From positions 1 to 64,000 of the forward strand of contig MWDI01000047.1 of the NCBI GenBank assembly GCA_002070475.1: a DNA stretch of 64,000 bases, written 5' to 3'. A program made the position numbers and the translations under genes. Below the pieces are notes generated by a model, which was not told the origin of the DNA, made no database searches, and worked only from the letters and a program-made list of their open reading frames with translations. The DNA comes from Firmicutes bacterium ADurb.Bin146 (GTDB lineage Bacteria > Bacillota > Clostridia > DUPQ01). Shown here one piece after another: positions 43,837-52,356 of the stretch (within the stretch, counting starts at the first letter, position 1; the number at the start of each line of letters is the position of its first letter).

Positions 43837-44535
43837 ATGACAAAGATATTAATTGCTGATGACAACAAACAGATAACTTCAATACTTGAAGAATATTCAA
43901 AAAAAGAGGGATATGATGTTTCTATAGCTTATGATGGAATTCAAGCAATAGAAAAGATAAAAAAGGAAACTTACGATATCATTTTAATGGATGTTATGAT
44001 GCCTAAAATGGATGGTTTTGAAGTTGTTAGGGAAATCAGGAAGGATTCAGATGTACCTGTTATCATGATAACAGCCAGGGGAGAGGATTTTGAAAAAATT
44101 ATGGGTTTAGATATTGGAGCAGATGATTATATAGTAAAGCCATTTTCACCTCAGGAAGTTATGGCGAGAATAAGAGCTGTATTAAGAAGACTGTCCAAGG
44201 ATGCAATATCGCAGAAAAAATCATTACTTAAAATTGATAATCTAATTATCGATATTGATGAATATATAGTGACTATAGATAAAAATAAAGTTATGCTAAC
44301 TAAAAAAGAATTAGAACTTTTATGGACTTTAGCATCAGCAAGCGGAAAAGTATTCACACGAGATAATCTTTTAAATATGCTATGGGGATATGATTATTAT
44401 GGTGATACAAGGACAGTTGATACTCATATCAAGAGATTAAGAGCAAAACTAAATGAGTATCCTCATGAAAACTGGGAAGTTAAGACAATATGGGCTATCG
44501 GCTACAAATTTGAGGAGACTAAAAATGAAGAATAA
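43837..44535 (+). CDS. OmpR-family response regulator
   Basis: A 232-residue regulator with receiver residues ADDN (near 7), phospho-site Asp in DIILMDVMMPKMDGF (about 51), Thr in VIMITARGED (about 80) and Lys in YIVKPFSPQEV (about 102). The winged helix carries LTKKELELLWTLA, TRDNLLNMLWGYDYYGDTRT and KTIWAIGYKFE. The stop overlaps the kinase gene by 11 bases, forming a pair. GAGGTGACAA precedes the ATG. The divergent DUF2680 gene is a probable target. Confidence 0.92.
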   Translation: MTKILIADDNKQITSILEEYSKKEGYDVSIAYDGIQAIEKIKKETYDIILMDVMMPKMDGFEVVREIRKDSDVPVIMITARGEDFEKIMGLDIGADDYIVKPFSPQEVMARIRAVLRRLSKDAISQKKSLLKIDNLIIDIDEYIVTIDKNKVMLTKKELELLWTLASASGKVFTRDNLLNMLWGYDYYGDTRTVDTHIKRLRAKLNEYPHENWEVKTIWAIGYKFEETKNEE

Positions 44536-45952
44536 GATGGTTGTAAAGCTTATTTCCTATTTCTTTATTACATTACTCGTTTTCTGTCTGGTAATAAGTG
44601 TTCTTTTTATTACTCTTTTCAGAAAATATATTGTTGATTTTTATAAAGCTGATATGCTCAAACAAGCTGAAGCTATGTCTGATAGTCTTACAGAATATAT
44701 GGGGCAGACAGGAGGCTGGAACAGGCAGGGAGGCTTGAAGGGATACATGCGCATACTTGATGAATTGTCAAATGGAAACATTTGGATAGTTGATGAGAAT
44801 ATGGACTTTCTTGTTTCTGGTCGAGGTATGTCGGGACAGATTACATATTCAGATCTTCCCTCCAACGCAGAGATACTTGTACAAAATGCCTTTAAAGGTG
44901 AAGCTTCATTTAGTGAAGAATTCTCAGGATTTCTTGATGAACCGACACTGACTGTAGGAGTGCCCATAATGGAGGGTGATATTATTAAAGGCGCATTGTT
45001 GCTGCATACATCTATTAGCGGCATGACTGGTAGCGTAAGACAAGGAATATCAATAATGTTCCTTAGTACTGTTTTAGCGCTTATGATATCAGTTATTATT
45101 GGAATTATATTATCCTTATCATTTACAAGACCTCTTAAAAAAATGAAAAATACAGCTTTAGCTCTTGCAAGAAAAGATTATTCTGCTAAGACGGGAGTTG
45201 TACAAAATGATGAGATAGGACAGCTTGCATATACGATTGATGAACTAAGCATACAGCTTGATGCGGCAAGTAAGGAAAGCGAAAGACTTGCTAAGATGAA
45301 ACAAGATTTTATGACTAATATATCTCATGAACTCAAGACTCCTGTAACAGTAATAAGAGGTTCTGCAGAAGCATTGGTCGATAAAGTAGTGAATGATCCT
45401 GTACAAATCGAACAATACCACAAGCAAATTCTGAATGATAGCATCATGCTTCAAAGATTAGTTGAAGATTTATTAGAATTATCAAGGTTGCAGAATATGG
45501 ATTTCTCAATGAGTAAGCAGAGAATTCTTATAAACGACATAATATCCGATGCTGTGCATTCATCAAGTCATATAGCAAAACCAAAGAACATTAATATTAA
45601 CCTTTTCATGGAAGATTTTAATGTGGAAATGGAAGGTGATTATGCACGGTTACGCCAGATGTTCGTGATTGTATTAGATAATGCTGTCAAATTCTCAAAT
45701 CAAGGAAGTAAGATTGAGGTTATGTGTTCTAAAAACACAATTGTTATAAAGGATTATGGATGCGGAATATCACGAAAGGATATACCTTATATTTTTGAGA
45801 GATTTTATAAAATGAACAATGAAGCAAACAGAACCGGTACAGGTCTTGGATTAGCAATCGCAAAACAGATAGCAAATAGGCATAATATAGAAATCTTAGT
45901 AAATAGTAATGAAGGTATAGGTACTGAATTTACATTTGTTTTTAATAAATAA
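44525..45952 (+). CDS. Sensor histidine kinase
   Basis: A 475-residue kinase. Helices at about 9-32 and 162-184 flank an extracellular sensor of some 130 residues (MGQTGGWNRQGGLKGYMRIL; MSGQITYSDLP). HAMP (TRPLKKMKNTALALARKDY) follows, then the phospho-acceptor His in TNISHELKTPVTVIRGS near 265, N-box VIVLDNAVKFS, G1 DYGCGIS and G2 RTGTGLGLAIAKQI. The sensed signal is unknown. The start is ATG 44525, preceded by GAGGAGACTAAAA inside the regulator gene; an upstream in-frame ATG at 44453 lies deep within that gene. Confidence 0.9.
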   Translation: MKNKMVVKLISYFFITLLVFCLVISVLFITLFRKYIVDFYKADMLKQAEAMSDSLTEYMGQTGGWNRQGGLKGYMRILDELSNGNIWIVDENMDFLVSGRGMSGQITYSDLPSNAEILVQNAFKGEASFSEEFSGFLDEPTLTVGVPIMEGDIIKGALLLHTSISGMTGSVRQGISIMFLSTVLALMISVIIGIILSLSFTRPLKKMKNTALALARKDYSAKTGVVQNDEIGQLAYTIDELSIQLDAASKESERLAKMKQDFMTNISHELKTPVTVIRGSAEALVDKVVNDPVQIEQYHKQILNDSIMLQRLVEDLLELSRLQNMDFSMSKQRILINDIISDAVHSSSHIAKPKNININLFMEDFNVEMEGDYARLRQMFVIVLDNAVKFSNQGSKIEVMCSKNTIVIKDYGCGISRKDIPYIFERFYKMNNEANRTGTGLGLAIAKQIANRHNIEILVNSNEGIGTEFTFVFNK

Positions 45953-45981
45953 AATGCGAAAATGTAAATTTCCGCATTTTA
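45950..45981. terminator. Bidirectional terminator between the kinase and GH38 genes
   Basis: TAAAATGCG (45950-45958) pairs with CGCATTTTA (45973-45981), and an inner AAAT/ATTT adds pairs. It overlaps the kinase stop and lies just downstream of the convergent GH38 gene. Confidence 0.7.
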
Positions 45982-46011
45982 TAGTAAAATGTTTGAATTA
46001 TCCAAGCAGAC

Positions 46012-48831
46012 TTATTCAAAATCAATCAATACTGTAGATATACAGCATGGATTTACTGTTATTGTAATGAGATCTTTATCAATAATCAGTTTAGATCCTA
46101 AAACTTCAGTAATTTCATCTACGAGCACATGTTTGGCACCCTTAATTTTTCTATTGAAACATATAGTTGTATTGGATATCTTGTTTTCCGTTTCATATAA
46201 CCTCACAACAGCCTTGTCCGGATTCAGATCAGACATTTTAATTGCTGATATTACACAGGTACCTGGTTTTGTTACTTTCAAAAAGCTTCCTTCTTTTGGT
46301 AAAGTACCTTTTTGTGGTTTTACTGACATAGATATCAGTGGATGCAAGATACATGAAGCATTTTCAATAAGTGATTTATTGCTGTTTAAATCTGTTAGTC
46401 CAATAACTATCATAAACTTGTGCATACCAATTTCAGGATATGGATCTGGATCATATGAGCCTCTTATCAATGTCAGGGATAAGCTGTTTTCTTGCGTCCT
46501 GTATCCGTATTTACTGTCAGAATAAAGCATGAAGGACTTATCTTTTACATTATTATTCATTGCAAGAACAAACCCAATTGAAGGCCTGTCATCATCTGCT
46601 TGCTCTCTTATGCATGTTCCAAAGGGCACTTCATATTTATACTTATCACAGTCATATAAAAATGGCACATGGAAATTTAACTGAGGTATATATTGATCCT
46701 GTTGTCCGAATTCCTTCCATTCACATGAAACATCATAAACTAAATCACATGAATTTTTATCAAGATATACAGTTACATTCAGTTCCGAACTCTTGAATTT
46801 TGCTGTATATGTAATTGACTGCCGTAAAAGCTCCTCTCCATGCTTGTATCCAGTAATTTTTACATCTTTGGTAATTTCCTCTATATTCATATATCTTCCG
46901 ACAATCCATGAGGTCATCTTTTTTAATGTATTCTCCTCAATGTACCTAAAAATGCCTGCTGGCTTTTCAGGATTAATATATTCTGTATCTGTGGATTTAT
47001 CTATATATGATGTGATTGATGCATTTACTGGATTGAAGCATACTTTTACTTTATCATTTTCTAATACATAGTCAGGAAATTGGATTATCCTGTTTTGTGG
47101 TTCATAACTATAGGAAATACCTTTATTAGGATCTGATTTCAATATGCAGGTAGCGTATCCTAATGATTGGACTTCTATTTCTACAAGCACAGTATAATAA
47201 TATTGTCCACCCCAACCTCTACTAATGTTATCATTTAATATCTGAAAATTAAGCTTTCTTCCATTTCCATCTGTGAAGTACATTGTTTTTATGTCATAAT
47301 CCCAATTCCACACATCAATGCGTACGTTTTCATTTCTAGAAAAATATGATGGATTAAAAACAGTAAATACACGAGTAGGACCTCTGCCTCTGCAAACCTG
47401 GCTTATTTTCAGATCTTGAATCCCATAACCAACACCCGCACCTTCTGATACTGTCATAAGTTCATCATCTTTAGCAATAATGTAATCAGATAAATCGATA
47501 TTTTTTGATATTTCCCTGATTGCTATGCTTCTTTGAACATTTGCTGTTGCGAATACTTTTTGGTATTCCCCCATGGCATATTCTCTAGTATCAGCCTTGC
47601 CAGACCCGGTAAGAATATCATGAAACTGATTGAATAACAGTTTCTCCCAAGCAGACTCATATTTTTTTGCTGGATATTCCATAATATTATTTATGGATGA
47701 TGCAGCTGATAAGGCTTCTGCCTCATTAAGCAAAGCTTCAGAATATTTATTACCTTTCTTAATTTTAGACTGGCTTGAGTAACAGCCTGTAAATATAAAG
47801 TTTAACTCTCCCTTAACGACGGGTAAATTCTCTCTTGTTTTTTCCAATGTTTGGAAAAAACTTCTATATGTCCCAAACCGGATATTGGGCCAAATAGGCC
47901 ATTTATCCATATCCAGTATCCTTTCCAAATCTCTTCTTGAAGGTCCACCGCCATGATCGCCTACGCCATACACATACATCATGGTGTCATGTTTGGTATC
48001 ATAAGTAAAAGAAGGAACAAGCAAAACTGGAGTAGTCGAAATTTTACCATTATAGTGAGTCGGATCATTGTATATCAATACTTCTGCTCCGGAGGGAGAC
48101 TGCCATATGTATGCTGCAATCTTATTTAATGCTCTAGCATGGTAATAATATTTTATGCCTGCATTTGCCAGCACTTCAGGATCATTTAGTGAATGGCCGA
48201 AAGTGTCAGGTTCATAATCTAAGTCAAATGAACTGTAAGGTATATCCAATAACTTGGAAAGATATTTTTTGGTGTATAGGATATGTTTTGCTTTACTTTC
48301 ACCTGATGGCATATTCTTGTCTGCTTCAACCCAGGTTGATGCAGTGACTTCCCAACGCCCTTCTTTTATTCTTTTTTTTATCTGCTTGAGCATTTGAGGG
48401 TCATGTTCTTCTACAATTCTGTAGACAGATGCCTGAGATTGAGAAAATGTAAATTCAGGGTACTCATCCATAAGATCCAGCATTGTTCTGAATGTGTCAA
48501 TAGTAATTGATACAGTCTCATCAAATCTCCACATCCAGTTCATATCTATATGTGCATGGGCTACACATATTAAGGTGAAACGCTTCATATATTCTGAAAG
48601 AGGGAGAAGGTCTTTCTCGCATTTTATAACGGTTTTTTTAGTTATTGCTCCTTCAGTTTTGTTCACTTCGTAAACAGTAGTTATTGCTTTATCAATAATT
48701 TCCTTAAATCCGAAGCTATATAATCTTTCTGATTCGTTCGCATATTCAAGTTGAGAAATTATTCTATCAGCCCAATAGCCTTGTTCTTTTATCTGTATAA
48801 GGCTTTTTAATAAATTTTTCGATTTTTCCAT
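46012..48831 (-). CDS. GH38 alpha-mannosidase
   Basis: A 939-residue GH38 enzyme, a zinc-dependent retaining alpha-mannosidase. Zinc ligands lie in CVAHAHIDMNWMWRFDE near residue 92, the ASTWVEADKNMPSGES block near 165, and the nucleophile Asp in DYEPDTFGHSLND near 205. Late blocks QFHDILTGSGKADTREY and the C-terminal beta domains are family-typical. It lacks a signal peptide, so it acts on imported mannosides. The ATG at 48831 follows AGGAGGTTTACC; an in-frame start 33 bases upstream (48864) has no site. A divergent AraC-type regulator probably controls it. Confidence 0.9.
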   Translation of the reverse strand: MEKSKNLLKSLIQIKEQGYWADRIISQLEYANESERLYSFGFKEIIDKAITTVYEVNKTEGAITKKTVIKCEKDLLPLSEYMKRFTLICVAHAHIDMNWMWRFDETVSITIDTFRTMLDLMDEYPEFTFSQSQASVYRIVEEHDPQMLKQIKKRIKEGRWEVTASTWVEADKNMPSGESKAKHILYTKKYLSKLLDIPYSSFDLDYEPDTFGHSLNDPEVLANAGIKYYYHARALNKIAAYIWQSPSGAEVLIYNDPTHYNGKISTTPVLLVPSFTYDTKHDTMMYVYGVGDHGGGPSRRDLERILDMDKWPIWPNIRFGTYRSFFQTLEKTRENLPVVKGELNFIFTGCYSSQSKIKKGNKYSEALLNEAEALSAASSINNIMEYPAKKYESAWEKLLFNQFHDILTGSGKADTREYAMGEYQKVFATANVQRSIAIREISKNIDLSDYIIAKDDELMTVSEGAGVGYGIQDLKISQVCRGRGPTRVFTVFNPSYFSRNENVRIDVWNWDYDIKTMYFTDGNGRKLNFQILNDNISRGWGGQYYYTVLVEIEVQSLGYATCILKSDPNKGISYSYEPQNRIIQFPDYVLENDKVKVCFNPVNASITSYIDKSTDTEYINPEKPAGIFRYIEENTLKKMTSWIVGRYMNIEEITKDVKITGYKHGEELLRQSITYTAKFKSSELNVTVYLDKNSCDLVYDVSCEWKEFGQQDQYIPQLNFHVPFLYDCDKYKYEVPFGTCIREQADDDRPSIGFVLAMNNNVKDKSFMLYSDSKYGYRTQENSLSLTLIRGSYDPDPYPEIGMHKFMIVIGLTDLNSNKSLIENASCILHPLISMSVKPQKGTLPKEGSFLKVTKPGTCVISAIKMSDLNPDKAVVRLYETENKISNTTICFNRKIKGAKHVLVDEITEVLGSKLIIDKDLITITVNPCCISTVLIDFE

Positions 48832-48949
48832 GGTAAACCTCCTAAAATGAACAATAATAGACAAAAATCTATTTTAATTGTATAATCACATAAGTAATAC
48901 AGCAATTATGAAATCAGACAAATTATTAAGAAAAAATGACATTATGTAA

Positions 48950-49846
48950 ATGAAAAAACCAATAATAGCATTACAAGGCCTGGATATGGAAATTACATTA
49001 GGATGCTTGAGGATAAAGGTAGTATCTTTAGTAGATGTACCAGCAGAACCTTCCTGGCATGTTACAAATCATTCGCATACTGATTTTGAGTTGCATGTAA
49101 TACCTAGCGGACAGGGAATAGTTGAAATTGAAGGTAACTGTGTGAATCTGAAACCTAATGATGTCTATATAACGGGTCCTTTTGTGAATCATATGCAAAA
49201 ATCATTTCCAACCGATCCTATGAGAGAATATTGCCTGGAGTGTGAGATTTCTATTGATGAAAAGAAAGATACTTTATCACTTACAAAAGAAGAGTCAGTT
49301 ATTCTTCTAGAAAGCCTTTCAAAAACATATGAAAAAGCATACAACAATTCGGAAATAGTATCTCTTTTTGAAGAAGTTTTCGAAGAAGATAAAACAAGGG
49401 ATACAGGTTTTTATATAAAAATACAACTTCTTATCCTCAATATCTTAATGACTGTATTTAGACAATTCGCATTTGAGTATAAAACGAGATTTGATTATAC
49501 CTCAAGTAAAAAGACTAATGAAGAGCTAAGGATAACAAAGCTTATTAATTTTATAAAAGCTAATTACAGAAAAGACATTCTTCTTAAGGATGTTGAAAAA
49601 ACTTTATTTCTCACAACAAGACAAATAAACAGGCTTATGATGAAAAAATTCAATTGTACTTTTCATGAATATCTGTCAAAATACAGGATAGGGAAAGCAA
49701 AAAAACTTCTTGAAAAGACAGACATGCCTATTGAGCAAGTAGCATTTGAATCAGGATTCTCATCACATTACTACATGTATCAGGTTTTTAAAAAGGAAAA
49801 TATTGGGACTCCATTGAATTATAGAAAAAGCAGCACCTCCAAGTAG
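48950..49846 (+). CDS. AraC-family regulator with cupin sensor domain
   Basis: A 298-residue regulator. The N-terminal cupin (about 30-110) has HVTNHSHTDFELHVIPSGQG and LKPNDVYITGPFVNHMQ, the sugar-binding fold of AraC proteins. The C-terminal double helix-turn-helix begins KLINFIKANYRKDILLKDVE and includes RIGKAKKLLEKTDMPIEQVA and FESGFSSHYYMYQVFKKE. It is divergent from the GH38 gene and likely activates it in response to a mannoside. ATG 48950 has no clear ribosome binding site; ATG 48986 after AAGG is an alternative. Confidence 0.85.
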   Translation: MKKPIIALQGLDMEITLGCLRIKVVSLVDVPAEPSWHVTNHSHTDFELHVIPSGQGIVEIEGNCVNLKPNDVYITGPFVNHMQKSFPTDPMREYCLECEISIDEKKDTLSLTKEESVILLESLSKTYEKAYNNSEIVSLFEEVFEEDKTRDTGFYIKIQLLILNILMTVFRQFAFEYKTRFDYTSSKKTNEELRITKLINFIKANYRKDILLKDVEKTLFLTTRQINRLMMKKFNCTFHEYLSKYRIGKAKKLLEKTDMPIEQVAFESGFSSHYYMYQVFKKENIGTPLNYRKSSTSK

Positions 49847-49854
49847 ATGCTGCT
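49824..49854 (-). terminator. Intrinsic terminator of the zinc-ribbon gene
   Basis: On the minus strand AGCAGCA (49854-49848) pairs with TGCTGCT (49835-49829) and is followed by TTTTTC. The hairpin also spans the AraC stop codon on the other strand. Confidence 0.7.
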
Positions 49855-49875
49855 GATTTTGATTAATTATTAAAA

Positions 49876-50493
49876 TTAGTAAATCGAAAATTCTAAGGTT
49901 TTTTGTAAAACCTCATCGACATAAATTTCCACTACAAAATCTCCGGTAGGGAAATTGCTTCCAGTCCTGTCAATGCTGAAGTTTACCCAAGCATCATAGT
50001 TAATATAAAGTGGATCTGAAACCACAGTCTCTTCAGAATCAAGATGATACCAAACTGCTACGATATTCGCTCCTTCGTCAACATTTCTGACAAGGGCTGC
50101 AACATAAACAGTTGGAGTCGTACTTGGCACCCTTTTTACATGATCGAGCGGTTCTGATGTTGTAGGATCTACAGCAGTTGCGATATATGCCTGTTTTACA
50201 TTTAACAAAGAAAATCCCCCATTGAGCCATACAGCAGCAAGCACTCCAATAATCACTATTATAATAATAATCGCTATTATCACGCCTGCTTTACTCTTTT
50301 TCGGTTGCATATACATAGGCTGGCCGTAAGGAGCTTGCTGCAGTGGTGGCCTTTGCTGGAACTGATTAGGTTGCTGTAACGGTGGCATTTGTTGGAACTG
50401 GTTCGGCTGTTGTGGTGTGGAAAGTACTGAGCCACAATTTATGCAAAATCTAACATTATCATCATTTCTTGCACCGCATTTTGGACAAAACAT
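49876..50493 (-). CDS. Zinc-ribbon single-span membrane protein
   Basis: A 205-residue protein with an N-terminal zinc ribbon (FCPKCGARNDDNVRFCINCG, four cysteines in two CxxC pairs), a Gln/Pro-rich linker with two imperfect copies of PNQFQQxPPLQQ at about 30-53, a membrane helix at about 70-90 (AGVIIAIIIIIVIIGVLAA) and an extracellular beta-type domain of about 110 residues. Such zinc-ribbon/membrane proteins are common in Firmicutes and mostly uncharacterised. A ribosome binding site (GGGGGTAGTAAAA) precedes the ATG. It lies downstream of the XRE fusion gene. Confidence 0.75.
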   Translation of the reverse strand: MFCPKCGARNDDNVRFCINCGSVLSTPQQPNQFQQMPPLQQPNQFQQRPPLQQAPYGQPMYMQPKKSKAGVIIAIIIIIVIIGVLAAVWLNGGFSLLNVKQAYIATAVDPTTSEPLDHVKRVPSTTPTVYVAALVRNVDEGANIVAVWYHLDSEETVVSDPLYINYDAWVNFSIDRTGSNFPTGDFVVEIYVDEVLQKTLEFSIY

Positions 50494-50590
50494 TTTTACT
50501 ACCCCCTTTGTCTCTCTATTTAAGTATTACGGTATCATTACCACAATTTAACCGTATTACTCTGTGAGATAATTTTATCACGAATAATAA

Positions 50591-50619
50591 CAAATCAATA
50601 TAAATATTATATTGATTTG
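50591..50619. repeat. Perfect 13-bp AT-rich inverted repeat
   Basis: CAAATCAATATAA (50591-50603), three-base centre, TTATATTGATTTG (50607-50619). It sits between the XRE/ADP-ribosylglycohydrolase and zinc-ribbon genes and may be a weak terminator or a binding site. Confidence 0.55.
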
Positions 50620-50652
50620 CTGATTTTTCTTAATATTCGTTTATCCAGCTTT

Positions 50653-52263
50653 TCAGTCTTCAAATTTTTTATACATGGCAGAATAATCCATTATATGCTG
50701 GTATGTCTTATTCAAAAGATAGTCAATATCAACAGTGCCAATTCCGAAAATTGAAGTATCCAATCTGTTTCTAATTGGAGCGGTCCAGTACGATGAGATG
50801 TGTTCAAAACCTTTCTGCATTCCAATAATCGAGCCGACTGTTGCGCCATTACAATCAGTATCAAATCCGGCTTGGACAGCAAGACATATCGATTTTGAAT
50901 AGTCATTATTCCCATATAAAAGGGAAGCTACGACTACGCAGGTATTAGATATTGCATGACACCAGTCATGGCCTAAATGTTCATCATAATCAATATGGAT
51001 ATTTTCAAAACACTTTTCTAAAGTCATACCTGTTTCATGCTGTTTTATTATTTTTGTTACTGCTTTATACAATCTGGATGTGTATGGTATCTGATGCAAA
51101 CCATAATCTATTGCTTGTTTTACATTATCACAACAAGCAGCAGCGGCTATAATTGCTGCTATGAGCATTGAGGAATATATGCCATTTTTTACATGGGAGA
51201 CTCTTGCATCTTTCCATGCCATATATGCTGCTTTCTTAGGATCTCCTGGATTTATATAACCGTAATAATCTACTCTTATTTGAGCTCCTATCCATTCTCT
51301 GAAAGGATTCTTATAAATTGCTGTTTCCGGAGGCAAAAAACCTTTGACAATATTCAAAAATGCTACTCTTTCTGCTGTGCAGTATGCATTTTTGGGTTGT
51401 TTTTCCAACCATGATTTAGCTATATCATAGGATGTGAATTCATCCGTATACTTATCTATAATAACTGATGAGAGCACAGTGTAGTTTGTATCATCGTCTG
51501 AGGGAGCATAATCAATGGCATCTGCATAACATCTGTTTCTAAGATTGAATTTATATTTAGCATAAATTTCTTCATTCATATCAGATTTCAGTATATATCT
51601 ATGCATAGGAAAATTACCTGTTTCTTTTAAAAGAGGGATAAGTTCATCGGTACGAATGCCTTCTACTGTTTTCCCAAGCAAACATCCGCATATGCGTCCC
51701 ATCCATGCTCCTTTAACTTTGCTTTTTATAGCATGTTGTGATAGTTTAATAAAGGAATATTGAAAATCATGTTTAGTTAGAGGATAAATCATATTAATAT
51801 CGTCAGGTTCATTAAATTGGTAGTCTAGCTGTTTTGGAGCATTCTGAATCATGGTATGAATAGTATCAGCCAATTGTTCTTTGTATGAAGATGTCTCTAA
51901 TGCATGAACGCTTTCAATGAGATTCTTTAATTTTATTATGTCTTTACCTTCATCTATGCATTGCAGATACTCGACACCAAGTTGTGATGAATATACTTCC
52001 CACCAGTGAAGAGCTTGATAACTAGGCTGTATTTCTTTTTTTACCCTAAATTCCTGGTTAGAATCAGATGCTTCAATGCCAAGTATATAGTCTACCGATA
52101 CATTGAACACCCTGCTTATGGAGATTAACTTATCGCTATCAGGTAAAGAAATATTCTTTTCCCATTTCTGTACAGCTTGTCTGCTTACATTTAATAATTC
52201 GGCAAAGCATTCCTGTGTGAGATTGTGTTTTTTTCGTAATTCCAGAATTTTATCACTAAGCAT
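50653..52263 (-). CDS. XRE helix-turn-helix / ADP-ribosylglycohydrolase fusion
   Basis: A 536-residue protein. Residues 1-65 form a XRE-type DNA-binding domain (KKHNLTQECFAELLNVSRQA, then VQKWEKNISLPDSDKL). After a linker of about 110 residues, an ADP-ribosylglycohydrolase domain runs from about 175 to the end: VKGAWMGRICGCLLGKTVEG, the dimetal motif PSDDDTNYTV near 255 and the second metal motif AGFDTDCNGATVGSIIG near 475. Both metal motifs look intact. Members of this family remove ADP-ribose or split related N/O-glycosides. The fusion suggests a regulator sensing its substrate. AAGGAGGTATTTAC precedes the ATG. Confidence 0.8.
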   Translation of the reverse strand: MLSDKILELRKKHNLTQECFAELLNVSRQAVQKWEKNISLPDSDKLISISRVFNVSVDYILGIEASDSNQEFRVKKEIQPSYQALHWWEVYSSQLGVEYLQCIDEGKDIIKLKNLIESVHALETSSYKEQLADTIHTMIQNAPKQLDYQFNEPDDINMIYPLTKHDFQYSFIKLSQHAIKSKVKGAWMGRICGCLLGKTVEGIRTDELIPLLKETGNFPMHRYILKSDMNEEIYAKYKFNLRNRCYADAIDYAPSDDDTNYTVLSSVIIDKYTDEFTSYDIAKSWLEKQPKNAYCTAERVAFLNIVKGFLPPETAIYKNPFREWIGAQIRVDYYGYINPGDPKKAAYMAWKDARVSHVKNGIYSSMLIAAIIAAAACCDNVKQAIDYGLHQIPYTSRLYKAVTKIIKQHETGMTLEKCFENIHIDYDEHLGHDWCHAISNTCVVVASLLYGNNDYSKSICLAVQAGFDTDCNGATVGSIIGMQKGFEHISSYWTAPIRNRLDTSIFGIGTVDIDYLLNKTYQHIMDYSAMYKKFED

Positions 52264-52282
52264 GTAAATACCTCCTTATATA

Positions 52283-52294
52283 ATGATATATCAT
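52283..52294. promoter_or_regulatory. Palindrome before the XRE fusion gene, candidate operator
   Basis: ATGATATATCAT is a perfect 12-bp palindrome ending 19 bases upstream of the start codon, just before the AGGAGG site. XRE proteins often bind such palindromes at their own promoter. Confidence 0.4.
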
Positions 52295-52335
52295 ACAAAA
52301 GTAGGTCTCAACATACTTCAGTATATATTTATGCA

Positions 52336-52356
52336 ACTACAGGTAGCGTTTGTAGT
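52336..52356. repeat. Inverted repeat ACTACA-N9-TGTAGT after the six-hairpin glycosidase gene
   Basis: A perfect 6-bp repeat spaced by nine bases, ending at the glycosidase stop region. No T run follows, so it may be a weak terminator or operator. Confidence 0.35.

Noticed and set aside
45989..46525. 178-codon plus-strand frame opposite GH38
   Set aside because: It lies entirely antisense to a clear GH38 coding region and has no recognisable domain.
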